Positions 31,261 to 44,295 of a stretch of 64,000 bases of DNA are shown piece after piece. Under the pieces are notes generated by a model, which did not search any database, was not told the DNA's origin, and worked only from the letters and a program-made list of their open reading frames with translations. This DNA is from Semisulcospira habei (lineage: Eukaryota > Mollusca > Gastropoda > Semisulcospiridae). How positions within the stretch are numbered: position 1 is the first letter of the stretch; each line of letters starts with the position of its first letter. A program made the position numbers and the translations under genes. The stretch lies in contig BTPG01000004.1 of assembly GCA_036245525.1 (NCBI GenBank), positions 158,024,059 to 158,088,058 on the forward strand, read 5' to 3'.

Positions 31261-33267
31261 TGGGCCCCTCCACACGCTCCTCTTCAGCAAACTCTCGCCT
31301 TTCCCTTGAAAGATTATCCGAACGAGAGATCCGATCCAAGTAAAGTTTGAGTCCGACATAGCAAGAGTTCCCCTATGGCGACGCGTCCTGCATACGCTGT
31401 ATGTTGAAGAGCTTATGCCCAGGTGTGAATCTGCGCTGGGAAGACAGAGACAAGAAGCAAAGCGTACTGAGTGCACCTGTTCCCATTGACCCTCCGTACA
31501 CCAACAAACTGTTTGAAACACTTGCGGAACTGTGGAATGGATCGAAGAAACTCGTCACAATAACTGTTTATTACACCACAGGGACTGTTACTATTCAAGG
31601 AAACTGCTGCCAAGAATGGGTCGATGAAGAATTTCGGATGTTAAAAAGACACTGTAGACAACATGGCCTCCTCTCAATCCCAGTCCGCACCTGAAATTCT
31701 GTCACCTCTACCCACTGACACCGCCCGCGATGTTCCGTCTGACTGCACTGATGAGATTAGTGCAGTCTCATCTCTGACCAAAGATGCCGTTAGTTACGTT
31801 TCGGTTGAATGCACAAAGGCGATTAGTGCGAGCGTAAGCCACACCCCGCAGCCACCAGCCCCGGAAGCGAAACACGCTGCATCTGAATCTGACAAGACTC
31901 ACAGAACTCCAGCCCAGGCTATCGGAACTAATCCTGACGTGTCGGCCAGTGACACGACTGACGTCAGTGGATCCAAAGATGCCGACTCTTCAGTCCCTTG
32001 CAGCGCCTCGGGAGATGACGTGTCGGCCAGTGACACGACTGACGTCAGTGGATCCAAAGATGCCGACTCTTCAGTCCCCAGCAGCGCCTCGGGAGATGAC
32101 GTGTCGGCCAGTGACATGACTGACGTCAGTGGATCCAAAGATGCCGACTCCTCAGTTCCCAGCAGCGCATCGGGAGATAACAGCAGTCCCTCTTTATCTG
32201 ACCTGATTACTCATGTGTCCTTAACCCAGGTCAGCCAGCCGGCCATTACATTTTACCAGCCTAGCGACCTCTCGACAACAACCGCTGATCAGCCCATTTC
32301 ACTCGCAACTCACGCACAAATAGCACAAAACCCAGAACTGACGTGCGTTGCGCGAATGCAGCAGCAACTAGCCCTGAACGTGGCTACTATTAGGTGCCTC
32401 CAAATCCAGCTACAAGAAGTGCGAACTGAACTGGCTAATGTCAAGAACCAGTGTGCTGCACACACTAAGACCCTTGCAGAGATGGACTGCCTTGTACGAG
32501 ATAACGAGGTCAAGGCGAAGAGTGGGAGAAAGGCAGTTGAGGAATATGCAGAAAGCATTAACTCAGCTGTAGAAGGACTCTCAGCGGACCACGTCAGGCT
32601 AAATGAGAAAGTGACTCAACTGGCTAGCAGTAGAGACAACCATGCCAGTAGACTAAAAGACCTAAAAAAGCAAGTGGAATCCCTGTCTAAAGCCAGTGCC
32701 TGCAGCAACACCCAGAATTTTGAACCAGCCAACGAAACCCCCAACGCCCCCAAATGCTCACCCCAAGAAGATAGTGTCTCACAATCCCTCATGTCCCCTC
32801 CCCCGAAAGACTCTACTACGACCGACAACACACTCCTCGTGCAAGTTCCGGTAAAGAACCGGTACTCTGTATTGTCTGAGTTGGATGAGAACAGACGAGG
32901 CCACGATACCTCCACCCGCATTACCAACGACAGTAACATCAGCGCTAATGACAATGCACCCCTAGAACAGCTTCAGCGCCTGCAAGTACGATCAGGTGTC
33001 AACACGCTGTTAATCGGGGATTCTGTGCTGAAAAGTGTTGACGAGCGCTGGATGTCTGTCGACGGTGCCCTTGTACAGAATCTGTCTGTCTCCGGCCTGA
33101 CTGTAGCTGATGTCACTCAGTGGCTCCGCACTTTGCCACCAATGCCCCACATCCGCCGTGTGACGACGCATGTTGGTATCAACAGCTGCAAAGTGGGCGC
33201 CGTCAGCAAGCAGTCCTGGGACGAGCTCTTCCGTTTTTCTGACATAGCTTATGTGTCTAATGTGTGA
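31261..33267 (+). pseudogene. Retroelement ORF1-like protein: coiled coil plus SGNH-like end, truncated
   Basis: Reading frames chain from about 31261 (RLSLERLSEREI) through a frame change near 31480 into VTITVYYTTGTVTIQGNCCQ (ORF 31401-31694), then into the long 534-codon frame starting at 31663. That frame has three in-frame 81-bp repeats (DVSGSKDADSSVP, 31936-32178), a coiled coil (about residues 225-345) and a C-terminal NTLLIGDSVLKSVD with VSGLTVADVTQWLR and THVGINSCK. GDS and the later GIN resemble SGNH-hydrolase blocks, as in esterase-type ORF1 proteins of CR1-like LINEs. The catalytic Asp-x-x-His block is absent because the frame is cut near 33250 next to a transposon. A host gene with this architecture is possible but less likely. 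Confidence 0.6.
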
Positions 33268-33349
33268 CGTCACGATGGAGTCTCAACCACGTTTAGTTCA
33301 TATTTGTTGTGTGATAGACCGTAACGAATCAGTGACGCCCAGTGCGTGC

Positions 33350-33909
33350 GACTCTTTGTGCGATGAGAAGATCTGCGATCTTTTGGTTTGTTTCTTAATT
33401 GAGGTTGAACGAACCAAGGCAAACTGCAACAAACGAGGTTTGCTATGGCTCTCTTTCTTAACTGAAGTGCTTGATTCGGCGTACTTACTGTCTGCGAAGG
33501 TGATTAAAATGGCTGCCGCTATTCTGCTTCGTGATTTGGACGATTTTTGTTTTGTACCCTTTGCAGTAGCGATCCCACAAACAGCGTTGCGCCTCCCACA
33601 AATCAATAAAAATAGGTCTTGTTCTTCGCACGAGTGAAATATCGCCGTCCGCCATAGTTGTTTGTAACTGTGACTATCTTCTTATCTCCAACGCAGAAGT
33701 GGGTGAAAGTTTTGATCAATCAGAGAAAAGGTTCGCCTTGGATTGCTCAACCGGTCCAGCGAACTTTTTCAGACAGCGAACTATGGTTTGCCGAGGTTCG
33801 TGAACTACTTCGAACTAGGTTCGCCGTATCTTTAGATCGTCGAATTAAGAACCAACCTGTTTCGCCCGAGATCGTGAACTCTAGATCGTCAATGTTCGTG
33901 TAATTAAGA
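33350..33909 (-). mobile_element. Non-autonomous DNA transposon copy with MADF-like mini-exon
   Basis: Reverse-complement relative of the element at 57090-57690. It shares the AATTAAGAAC end (33902-33909 side), GCGAACTATGGTTTGCCGAG, and a minus-strand ORF starting at 33655 that reads as MADG..., then FIDLWEAQRCLW. The other end (near 33350) is diverged or truncated. It inserted beside, and probably truncated, the SGNH-type ORF. Confidence 0.7.
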
Positions 33910-34122
33910 ACATGCTTTAGAGAAGAGGGAAATTGATCAGCATAGTAAGCTTGAAAATATGAACAAGTCTGGATGTTCCTAAACGATAAACGCATCTGAG
34001 CTCAAAACAATACCGTATATTTTGTTCACTGTTAAGGGGGTGTTTTGTGGTTAAAACATACATCCTTATATACAAAGAAAAAGAAAGCCGTGTTCTTAAA
34101 CAGGGCTAGTAGGATGAATTTT

Positions 34123-34273
34123 GACGGGGTAAAAATACCCCACAAAATGGGAAATTTCACCATCTTGTGTGGTCAGTTCTTTCCCCTATTTTTGGTAAAT
34201 AAATGCTGAAATATTGGCAATGGGTACGTTTATGTTTTTTTTGTGTGTTTTGGGGGGTTATTTTTACCCCGTC
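34123..34273. mobile_element. 151-bp terminal-inverted-repeat MITE
   Basis: GACGGGGTAAAAATACCCC at the left and GGGGTTATTTTTACCCCGTC at the right are inverted repeats with an ORF-free interior. A short non-autonomous DNA element. No target duplication is obvious. Confidence 0.7.
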
Positions 34274-34492
34274 ACGATCCACCATACTACGGCTGGTTAA
34301 GAACCGGCTTTCTCTTTCTCTTTCACTCCCTGTGTAACTGTGAAGTACAGCTGTGTAGACAATTATTCTAGAACAAAAGACAGAAAACAAACGTATGTGT
34401 ACAGCACAGAAACAGTGTTTCAGTATAACTCAGATACAGCTGTTCACTGGGGAATGACGTCACCTTGTTTGTCCGTTTGTTTTTTTCCTCAG

Positions 34493-35495
34493 CTTTGGAC
34501 AAGGAAAAAAAACTAGTATGGGCACAGTTCAATCACGAGGTACCAGTATCAGACAACAAGCACAAGCTACCAGTATCAGAAAACAAGCACAAGGTACCAG
34601 TACCAGACAACAAGAACAAGGCACCAGTACTGGACAACAAGCACAATGTACCAGTACCAGACAACAAGCACAAGGTACCAGTACCGGACGACCATCACAA
34701 GGTACCAGTATCGGACAACCAGCACAAATAGCGGCGGCCGAAGCCTCCTGGCGTCAGTCTATTCATCATTGGTATCCCAACCTCCACGGCCAAACCTACC
34801 TCCTGCCCCCTATTCACGCCAACCAAGTGTCATACGACGTGCATACTGTGGCCGGTCAGTCGTCTCTAGTTCCACAGGAGGCACCAGATCAGCCCGGCCA
34901 GGCGCCCGCTTACTTCCCTCCCACCGGTCCTCCCCCTCATCCGTCTGACCCACCTCTAGCAGCAAGAATCTGGCCTCGCTACCAGGTAGTCCCACCTGGC
35001 CCGCTACCTGTAGTGCAGGACAGCGATACTAGACACGATCACGCAATACAGCAGGTTCGTAACTACATCAGTGATCTGGCGGAGAGGGAGCATCAGGTGA
35101 TGCTGGTGTTGTTCCAGCTAGAGTTCAGGAAATACCTCGACAAGCAAATCGATCCGATCACCGCCGCAGCCATCTGCTTGCTGCCACGACCCGCCACACT
35201 TAGCAGGAAATTTACAGACGGGGACTTTGACGTGCTGATGATCAATTCCCGGTACGGCCTGATAGTGGGAGAAATTAAATCAGTAGGAGCTGACCTCAGG
35301 AAGACCCCGGACCTAGACAAGGCGGTGGTGAAAGCAGTAGAGAAAGCTATCAAACAGCTGGACAAAGAGGAGGGTTTGCTGAGACTCCTGGTGTCGGACA
35401 TGGAGCGCATCAACATCACCAAGATATTGATGTTGCCCAACATCACCACCACTCAGCTGTTACACGCTCTGAGTACCAACCCTCGGGTTGAACAG
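34493..35495 (+). CDS. Host gene exon 1: repeat-rich N-terminus and PD-(D/E)XK-like nuclease domain
   Basis: First visible exon of a multi-exon gene. A strong acceptor (TTTTTTTCCTCAG) ends at 34492, so a further 5' exon may exist; the first in-frame ATG is at 34518. From that Met there are 326 codons to the donor CAG/GTAACT. Residues about 8-70 are seven copies of a 9-residue repeat (GTSTRQQAQ-like, 27 bp each), residues about 120-165 are Pro-rich, and residues 172-326 form a conserved domain. In it, D238 (GDFDVL) and E252-x-K254 (VGEIKS) fit the catalytic signature of PD-(D/E)XK nucleases such as NERD-type domains; the preceding helix and following Lys-rich helices also fit. The exon ends in phase 0. 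Nuclease activity is inferred. I associate this domain order with an expanded gastropod family of unknown function. Confidence 0.75.
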
Positions 35496-36647
<1,152 letters not shown>

Positions 36648-36814
36648 GCACTGTGGTGGTGTGTCGGAGGGGCTACAAGTCCCGCTGCCGCTGTAGATCG
36701 ATGTCTTTGTTCCGACTGTATGGCGTCGAGCAGTGTCTGGTGGCGGAGAGCCGTCACTGACAACGGCCCCGACCCCAACATGACACCAGACCTGTACGAG
36801 AGATTAGTGGCCAG
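36648..36814 (+). CDS. Host gene exon 2: Cys-containing linker
   Basis: Acceptor GTTGCAG follows a long (TG)n; donor is CCAG/GTGGGT. In phase 0 after exon 1 all 167 nt are open: a Cys-rich start (CLCSDCM), SSVWWRRAVTDNG and MTPDLYERLVAR. It ends in phase 2, which fits exon 3 exactly. A second frame is also open for 37 codons but stops before the donor. Exons 1 and 2 are separated by a 1.15-kb intron made largely of microsatellites. Confidence 0.7.
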
Positions 36815-37148
36815 GTGGGTTTTGGTCAGACGCTCAGCTTCTTGATTGCTTTCAAACAAGGCATAAGGAGATCGTTGCTTAGTTGGTCACTTCTGAATAC
36901 GGGTGGTAATAACACTGGGTAGGATCGCCCGTGACAGCAGTAGCAAGAATTTGCCTTAGTTATTGCCCTGTATTTTTTTTTTAAACGGCTGGCTGTTCAT
37001 TCCTGTGGCTGTGACGGGCGATGCAGCGCACGATGGGGTGATATGGAACGTGTGACCCCTGAAGACTAGAGAGACCGTTTGACTCCATGTACGGGTCTCG
37101 TCGTTAACTTATTCTACCCAGACACACCACAGCACGATGAAGATCCTT

Positions 37149-37233
37149 CATGATAGTTCAAGGGTAATGCCAGGATAGCTTGGCGCCCATAGGGCGCCAA
37201 GCTATTCTTGCATCACTCTCGAACCAACATGAT
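37149..37233. repeat. Palindromic hairpin repeat, copy 2
   Basis: TCATGATAGTTCAAGGG and CGAACCAACATGATC form the outer arms, and ATAGCTTGGCGCCC and GGGCGCCAAGCTAT the inner arms. Same family as 3002-3070. Confidence 0.85.
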
Positions 37234-37461
37234 CGATCTGTGACCTGCACTGCAATGCAGTCTTCAGAGGACAACGGCAAAATGTAAGGATTTCGGTCTT
37301 GAGTTAAAATGAGTTACGAAACCCGTATTTTCCACCCGAAAGTCGAGTCAAACGGACTATCTAGTCTTCATCGGTCTCACGTTCGATCTGAAGATTCCCA
37401 GGACGTGTTGTTTTCAAATGGAATCCGTTTTCGTATCCCTCGTAAATCTTCAACTAGGATT

Positions 37462-37858
37462 TCCGTGTGTTTTAAATAAGGCGACTCCACTGCACGCTGG
37501 ATCCTCAGATGGGACCCGTCTTGCTGCTGTTGACTACTACCCGTGTGTTTTAAATAAGGCGACTCCACTGCACGCTGGGTCCTCAGATGGGACCCGTCTT
37601 GCTGCTGTTGACTACTACCCGTGTGTTTTAAATAAGGCGACTCCACTGCACGCTGGATCCTCAGATGGGACCCGTCTTGCTGCTGTTGACTACTACCCGT
37701 GTGTTTTAAATAAGGCGACTCCACTGCACGCTGGATCCTCAGATGTGACCTGTCTTGCTGCTGTTGACTACTACCCGTGTGTTTTAAATAAGGCGACTCC
37801 ACTGCACGCTGGATCCTCAGATGTGACCTGTCTTGCTGCTGTTGACTACTACCCGTGT
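37462..37858. repeat. 78-bp minisatellite, five copies
   Basis: Unit begins CCGTGTGTTTTAAATAAGGC and includes ACGCTGGATCCTCAGATG and CTTGCTGCTGTTGACTAC. Copies are nearly identical, and the 26-codon unit is open on both strands. It is in intron 2, so coding is unlikely. Confidence 0.93.
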
Positions 37859-38026
37859 TAACCCTTTGCGTGTCGGTAGCGGTTTCCTACAGGAATCATC
37901 GGGACTAACACCGCTTCCGACACGCACAGAAAGTTATCAAGAAGTGACCAGTTATCGACTATCGTCTCATGTCTTCGCGCCAAAAGTATTCCGAAATGGC
38001 CGCTCTTTCAAACCAATACTGAGTGT

Positions 38027-38611
38027 CTCCAGCTTTCAGAACCACACTCTCTGCCATGGTGTGTACCCACTTTTCCTCTAGCAGTCAAACCAATAGTCCC
38101 CCAAGCTTTCAGAACCACACTCTCTGTCATAGCAGTTAAACCAATAGTCTCCCCAGCTTCCAGAACCACACTCTCTGTCATAGCAGTCAAACCAATAGTC
38201 TCCCCAGCTTTCAGAACCACACTGCCATGGTGTGTACCAACGTTTCCTCTAGCAGTCAAACCAATAGTCTCCCCAGCTTTCAGAGCCACACTGCCATGGT
38301 GTGTACCAACGTTTCCACTAGCAGTCAAACCAATAGTCTCCCTAGCTTTCAGAACCACACTGCCAGGGTGTGTACCAACGTTTCCACTAGCAGTCTAACC
38401 AATAGTCTCCCCAGCTTTCAGAACCACACTGCCATGATGTGTACCAAAGTTTCCTCTAGCAGTCAAACAAATAGTCTTCCCAGCTTTCAGAACCACACTG
38501 CCATGATGTGTACCAAAGTTTCCTCTAGCAGTCAAACCAATAGTCTTCCCAGCTTTCAGAACCACACTGCCATGGTGTGTACCAACGTTCCCTCTAGCAG
38601 TCAGACGTCAC
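38027..38611. repeat. 69-bp minisatellite, about eight copies
   Basis: Unit contains AGCTTTCAGAACCACACTG, CCATGGTGTGTACCAACG and TCTAGCAGTCAAACCAATAG. Two early units are shortened. The period is 23 codons, open on both strands; intronic. Confidence 0.92.
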
Positions 38612-39118
38612 GGTGTGATGCAGTAAACTTCCTACGTCTGTCTGGGCTATTACGTCATTTTGTCGTCGTTTTCTGTTGGGCAGAAGGTGAGAACGACACA
38701 ATGGTGACAGTGGATGGGAAAAAAAGGCCTGGCGATTTATAAAGTACATATAAAGATTGGACGAAATTAAGCTCTCAGTTTTTGTGAAATACTCGGGGTG
38801 AATATCAGTGACACGGTCCCTGTGTTTAGAGACAAAGAGGAATAACTTCGCGTGATCTTATCCAGAGTTAGGCATGTGTACACTGTGGCTCACCGTGTAA
38901 AGTTTGCCAAATGAAAGCCGAGAAGTAACTGGTGACGAATCGTACACTGTTAGAACGATGGTCCTAAGTACAATGCCAACTGTAACATGGCGGAATTGAC
39001 TTATGCACGTGAAAATAATAACAATCTTATTTTACAGGTTTCCCCTCATATTTAACCCATATCATACTGAGGTTAACAGCTTTAAATTTGCACACGGCCA
39101 TATACTAGCTACATTATA

Positions 39119-40931
39119 CAAACCAAGGGGAATCACAGCGCTGGACAGACAACAGTTAGATCCCCTGCCCCCGCCTATCAGGCACCCAATCGCCAGCCCA
39201 CAGAGAAATACGCAGGTATAGAATAAGACAATCATTTCCATTCCTTAAGAATGGATCAGGTCTCTTATATAACCCATGTCTTTCTCCGGAACTTAGGAAG
39301 TAGGCAGGAGAAACATACATACACAAACATGAAGGTGCGCTACTATATGTGGTCGGGTAAATACCCTGATTTCCCACAGTAGATGCACAGAACATTACAC
39401 AACAATGTAACGATACAAATTTTGCCTCGAGTTATACATGATACTCACAAACCAGATAGGTGAGGCTAGCGCTGGCAGAATTGTCAGTACTCAAACCAAG
39501 GGGAATCACAGCGCTGGACAGACAACAGTTAGATCCCCTGCCCCCGCCTATCAGGCACCCAATCGCCAGCCCACAGAGAAATACGCAGGTATAGAATAAG
39601 ACAATCATTTCCATTCCTTAAGAATGGATCAGGTCTCTTATATAACCCATGTCTTTCTCCGGAACTTAGGAAGTAGGCAGGAGAAACATACATACACAAA
39701 CATGAAGGTGCGCTACTATATGTGGTCGGGTAAATACCCTGATTTCCCACAGTAGATGCACAGAACATTACACAACAATGTAACGATACAAATTTTGCCT
39801 CGAGTTATACATGATACTCACAAACCAGATAGGTGAGGCTAGCGCTGGCAGAATTGTCAGTACTCAAACCAAGGGGAATCACAGCGCTGGACAGACAACA
39901 GTTAGATCCCCTGCCCCCGCCTATCAGGCACCCAATCGCCAGCCCACAGAGAAATACGCAGGTATAGAATAAGACAATCATTTCCATTCCTTAAGAATGG
40001 ATCAGGTCTCTTATATAACCCATGTCTTTCTCCGGAACTTAGGAAGTAGGCAGGAGAAACATACATACACAAACATGAAGGTGCGCTACTATATGTGGTC
40101 GGGTAAATACCCTGATTTCCCACAGTAGATGCACAGAACATTACACAACAATGTAACGATACAAATTTTGCCTCGAGTTATACATGATACTCACAAACCA
40201 GATAGGTGAGGCTAGCGCTGGCAGAATTGTCAGTACTCAAACCAAGGGGAATCACAGCGCTGGACAGACAACAGTTAGATCCCCTGCCCCCGCCTATCAG
40301 GCACCCAATCGCCAGCCCACAGAGAAATACGCAGGTATAGAATAAGACAATCATTTCCATTCCTTAAGAATGGATCAGGTCTCTTATATAACCCATGTCT
40401 TTCTCCGGAACTTAGGAAGTAGGCAGGAGAAACATACATACACAAACATGATAGGCGGGGGCAGGGGATCTAACTGTTGTCTGTCCAGCGCTGTGATTCC
40501 CCTTGGTTTGAGTACTGACAATTCTGCCAGCGCTAGCCTCACCTATCTGGTTTGTGAGTATCATGTATAACTCGAGGCAAAATTTGTATCGTTACATTGT
40601 TGTGTAATGTTCTGTGCATCTACTGTGGGAAATCAGGGTATTTACCCGACCACATATAGTAGCGCACCTTCATGTTTGTGTATGTATGTTTCTCCTGCCT
40701 ACTTCCTAAGTTCCGGAGAAAGACATGGGTTATATAAGAGACCTGATCCATTCTTAAGGAATGGAAATGATTGTCTTATTCTATACCTGCGTATTTCTCT
40801 GTGGGCTGGCGATTGGGTGCCTGATAGGCGGGGGCAGGGGATCTAACTGTTGTCTGTCCAGCGCTGTGATTCCCCTTGGTTTGAGTACTGACAATTCTGC
40901 CAGCGCTAGCCTCACCTATCTGGTTTGTGAG
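39119..40931. mobile_element. Tandem-plus-inverted 373-bp retroelement with 13-bp target duplication
   Basis: Three identical 373-bp minus-oriented units plus a partial one (junction points at 39121, 39494, 39867, 40240) run into an inverted, plus-oriented copy of about 1.3 units (from about 40451) ending GGTTTGTGAG. The direct repeat TAGCTACATTATA flanks the whole block (39106-39118 and 40932-40944), so it entered as one insertion. A structured segment with CTGATCCATTC and GAATGGAAATG is in every unit. Tandem units, a partial inverted copy and a long target duplication fit Penelope-like elements or the ribozyme-bearing elements (retrozymes) they are thought to move. The ORFs of 60-79 codons in each unit are probably not genes. 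Confidence 0.85.
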
Positions 40932-40974
40932 TAGCTACATTATAGTATTTAGAGATAAGGTTATAGACCAATGG

Positions 40975-41050
40975 CTTTAGTTTCAAGGATGGTGGCAGAA
41001 TAGCTTGGCGCCTAGAGACGCCAAGCTATTCTGGCACTACTCATGAACTA
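40975..41050. repeat. Palindromic hairpin repeat, copy 3
   Basis: TAGTTTCAAGGATGGTGGC and CTACTCATGAACTA are the outer arms, AGAATAGCTTGGCG and CGCCAAGCTATTCT the inner arms. Confidence 0.85.
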
Positions 41051-41514
41051 TTTGGGATTGAAAGGGAGCAAAATAATAAAGCTGTTGTCTGTTCAGCATA
41101 CGACGTAGGTAGCTTGCGAATGTTACATGCAGTGAGTGGCTGGAACAGTGGGATATGTGATACGCCCCCCTTCGGGGAGGGTGGGGGGGGGGGGGGGCTT
41201 TCATATGCATTGCTTCCAATCACTTTCTTAGCGCCCCCCCCCCCCCCTTTCCTATCTTTTTTTTTTTTTTTTTTTTTTGGTGCTTTAGCCACAGTTGATC
41301 TATGATCACTGGTCGATCATGCACACTTCTCTCCCCTGACAGTGCTCTTACCTACTTTACTTTGTAACCTTCCTAAAAATAAATATTAGCACTGGCAGTC
41401 TCCCCTTTTCTTTTCATTTATTACATGTTCGTTAATTTTTGACGTCTATGAAGGTAGTTGGCTTAGAAGTGTCTTTGGTGTACCATGTGAGTTATTGGTA
41501 CGTCAGATTTTGGT

Positions 41515-42585
41515 CAGTTGCTACCCTATGTTAGTAACATGCAGGTGTTTGGTGGTGAATATGCAACAGTTTTAATGCTTCACTGTGATAATTGCTTCTG
41601 GGCCGATGCTGCCACACATTACAAGACTGTTTGTAACAAGTGTGTACCTGAAAATGTTGATGAAGTGCTCTCAGAAAGTATTAATTACAACAAGAACATT
41701 ATTAGAGACAGCAAAACGGTTCATATCACCGAATGGAGAGAGAAAGGAATTTTGGTTATCGGGGATCTGCTTGACGAGAATGGCTCTCTGTTGTCTTTCA
41801 AGTCATTTAAGTTGCGGTTCTCTGAGGTGTCTACACACTTCTTGATGTACTCTGGTATTGGCAATGCTGACATGGCCTACATAACCTCATTAGCAGTAGC
41901 GCCAGTTAAGGAAGGAAATAGTACCAGCAATAAGTCTTGGAACACTATCTTCCAGGGTTGTAAAACCATCTACACAACATTGGTCAAATCAAGGTCAAGG
42001 CCTATTTGTATTCAGAAGTGGTCTCAATGCTTCGAAATTGATGACATACCAAGCTGGAAATGTGTTTTTTCAAAACCCTTAAAAAGTACCCCTGACTCCC
42101 AACTTAAATGGTTCCAGTTAAGGTTATTGCATCGGTTGTTGCCCACAAAGCGATTTTTATTTCTGCATAAATTGTCTGAATCTGCAATTTGTACCCTTTG
42201 TAAGAATTAGGACGAAACTCATTCTCACCTATTCTGGGACTGCTTGTATGTACAGATTTTCTGGTCTGACATGGGACAATGGTTGCGAGACAATATTATT
42301 GTGTAAACTGCACTAATTTTGAGTTCACAAAGACTCTTATTGTCTTTGGCACAGCTACGCACTTTAGGTCAGACGCTGTCTTAGACCTCATAATATTAGT
42401 TGCTAAGTTCTATGTTTACAAATGTAGATTAGGAGAAACCCTGCCTAATTTAAGACACTTTGTTAGAATTATGAAGAGTCGCTACCTATGCGAGAAGTAG
42501 CGATTTGGAATTATTGGTCAGAGCAACAAGTTTTGCCATTTGTGGTATCATTATGCTACACTTTTTGGCGGGTTGAAATGTTGTT
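41515..42585 (+). pseudogene. L1/Tx1-type LINE, C-terminal fragment
   Basis: A 230-codon frame (41518-42210) carries GILVIGDLLDENGSLLSFKS, LKWFQLRLLHRLLPTKRFL and CTLCKN, then in-frame stops and other frames with HSHLFWDCLYVQIFW and LIILVAKFYVYKCR. This is the post-RT region, with a CCHC-like LCK-HLFW motif, of L1/Tx1-like LINE ORF2. The endonuclease and RT are absent and there are several stops, so it is dead. Confidence 0.8.
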
Positions 42586-42962
42586 AGTGGCACTGGCTGC
42601 AGCCTCACCATTGGCGGAAGTGAGCAGGCGGCTTCTGGCACTACCACTTATTTCACTAAGGTATGCAGGGTTGGTTCAAGGTAGCAATAGTGGCCTAGCT
42701 CGATTCCTTGTGCATGAATCCATCAGTGCTATTTATAGTACTGAGGAATGCATGCCCAGGGGGTCACATTTGTGTAACGGTCAAGTGTGACTGTCCAAAC
42801 GTAAACTCTGCTTGTCTTTTTTTGAGTGTTCGAGCTGTGAGGGGGGGGGGGAGGTGGGAGGGGGGTAAATAGGGACGTGGGTGGGGCGAAGAGGGGGGTA
42901 CATATATGTGCTAAATCTTTCTATACACATTGTTTGCTCTTAAGTGCAACTTATATATTGTA

Positions 42963-42965
<3 letters not shown>

Positions 42966-43028
<63 letters not shown>

Positions 43029-43178
43029 ATAGTTTTTATATAGCGCCCTTCCCCACGGACAGCAAGCTCAGGAGCTCTTTACAGCACATAAAAATAATAT
43101 TAAAAAGGAGAAAAATCAGAACGTACTCACTCTTTAAGTAAACACCTGCTCGCACCATGTAGGCGCATTCCTAACACG

Positions 43179-43270
<92 letters not shown>

Positions 43271-43990
43271 CCTACCTACAAGGGCTACATATATACGAAA
43301 ACAGCCAACATTTCCAGGCAGCACATCCAGACTACGCTAAGCTTGATGTGCTACCAGAAAAATACAGGTCTTCACATTAATCTTGTTTTGAAGGTCGTCA
43401 GGGGATAGACGGACAATCAGTGGAAGTGAGTTCCAGACATAAGGGGCCTGATAACTGAAAGAACGGGCACCAGCAGTTTTTATGCTGACTCTGGGCTGAA
43501 CAAGCAGTTTCTGTGAGCTTGAGCGTAGACTTCTACTAGGATTGTGCGATGCAAGGGAAAAAGACAGATATGCAGGAGGAAGTGTATTGTCATAGTGTTT
43601 GTATGCCAAAGTGGACAGCTTGTACTCTATTCTCTGTTTGACAGGTAGCCAGCGGAGATGCTTTAGCAGTGGTGTGACATGATCAGTGCGTTTTTTTGCG
43701 AAGGACTAACCGGGTTGCATTATTCTGTACACGCTGAATGAGAGTGAGTTGATCAGATGAGATATCAACAAGAAGGGAATTACAGTAATCTAGACGGGAC
43801 AGAATGCGAGAGCATACGAGTTGGGCAGTAGCCTTTTCTGTCAAAAAGGTTCTGATCATGCCTATTCTGCGGAGCTCCAGGTAGACTCACAAAGCACCCA
43901 GATGGGTGGAACAGGCGGTGTGCAAGGTCAGTATTCTTGCGTGCATGTGTGTTGACACTTTGGCACATGCGTTGTTTGTTGTTCTTCATT
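42966..43990 (-). pseudogene. CR1/L2-type LINE 3' end, minus strand
   Basis: Read leftwards from 43990, frames contain ISSDQLTLIQRVQNNATRLV-like segments, then LPPAYLSFSLASHNPSRSLR and APYVWNSLPL, the C-terminal end of CR1/L2 RT proteins. Frameshifts are present. The tail (reverse complement of 42966-43060) reads GGGCGCTATATAAAAAC then (TTA)n/(GTA)n, matching the other LINE and SINE tails here. A (CA)n array (about 43181-43268) has expanded in its 3' part. Confidence 0.8.
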
Positions 43991-44044
43991 TCATGATTTC
44001 CTTGCTGTTTGCTCGAGCTTCACTCATTGTGCCTGTTGTCTCAG

Positions 44045-44226
44045 GTTCTGTGGCCCAGTTGACATACCGATGGTGACCACCCCACGTCGTGCTGTGGAAC
44101 TGAGAACACAGTCGGAGGCCGTGGCGCTGACAGGACTGACACTGTCCATGCTGACTCTCTACCCTGATCAAGTGGAGCTTGTTAACAGGCCCGGGCTGCC
44201 GCGGGTGTTTGTTTGGGGGCCGCCGG
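44045..44226 (+). CDS. Host gene exon 3: lead-in to the P-loop NTPase, first half of Walker A
   Basis: Acceptor GTTGTCTCAG and donor CCGG/GTAGGC. The one-base start completes the Arg codon from exon 2, giving FCGPVDIPMVTTPRRAVELR, a helix with LTLSMLTLYPDQVELV, and PRVFVWGPPG. It ends one base into the next Gly codon, in the middle of the Walker A motif. The phase agreement across three exons is strong evidence for a real gene. Intron 2 (7.2 kb) is filled with repeats. Confidence 0.85.
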
Positions 44227-44295
44227 GTAGGCGCGATTGCAATAACCTGAAGTCTAAAAGAGTATCAACATAACAAATCAACCCATGGGTACATT

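Noticed and set aside
37418..38742. Repetitive proteins encoded by the 78-bp and 69-bp minisatellites
   Set aside because: Unit lengths divisible by three keep frames open on both strands, and both arrays lie inside intron 2 of the nuclease-NTPase gene.
39156..40846. Repeated 60- and 79-codon ORFs as a multicopy gene family
   Set aside because: They are identical shadows of tandem 373-bp retroelement units, without leaders or recognised domains.
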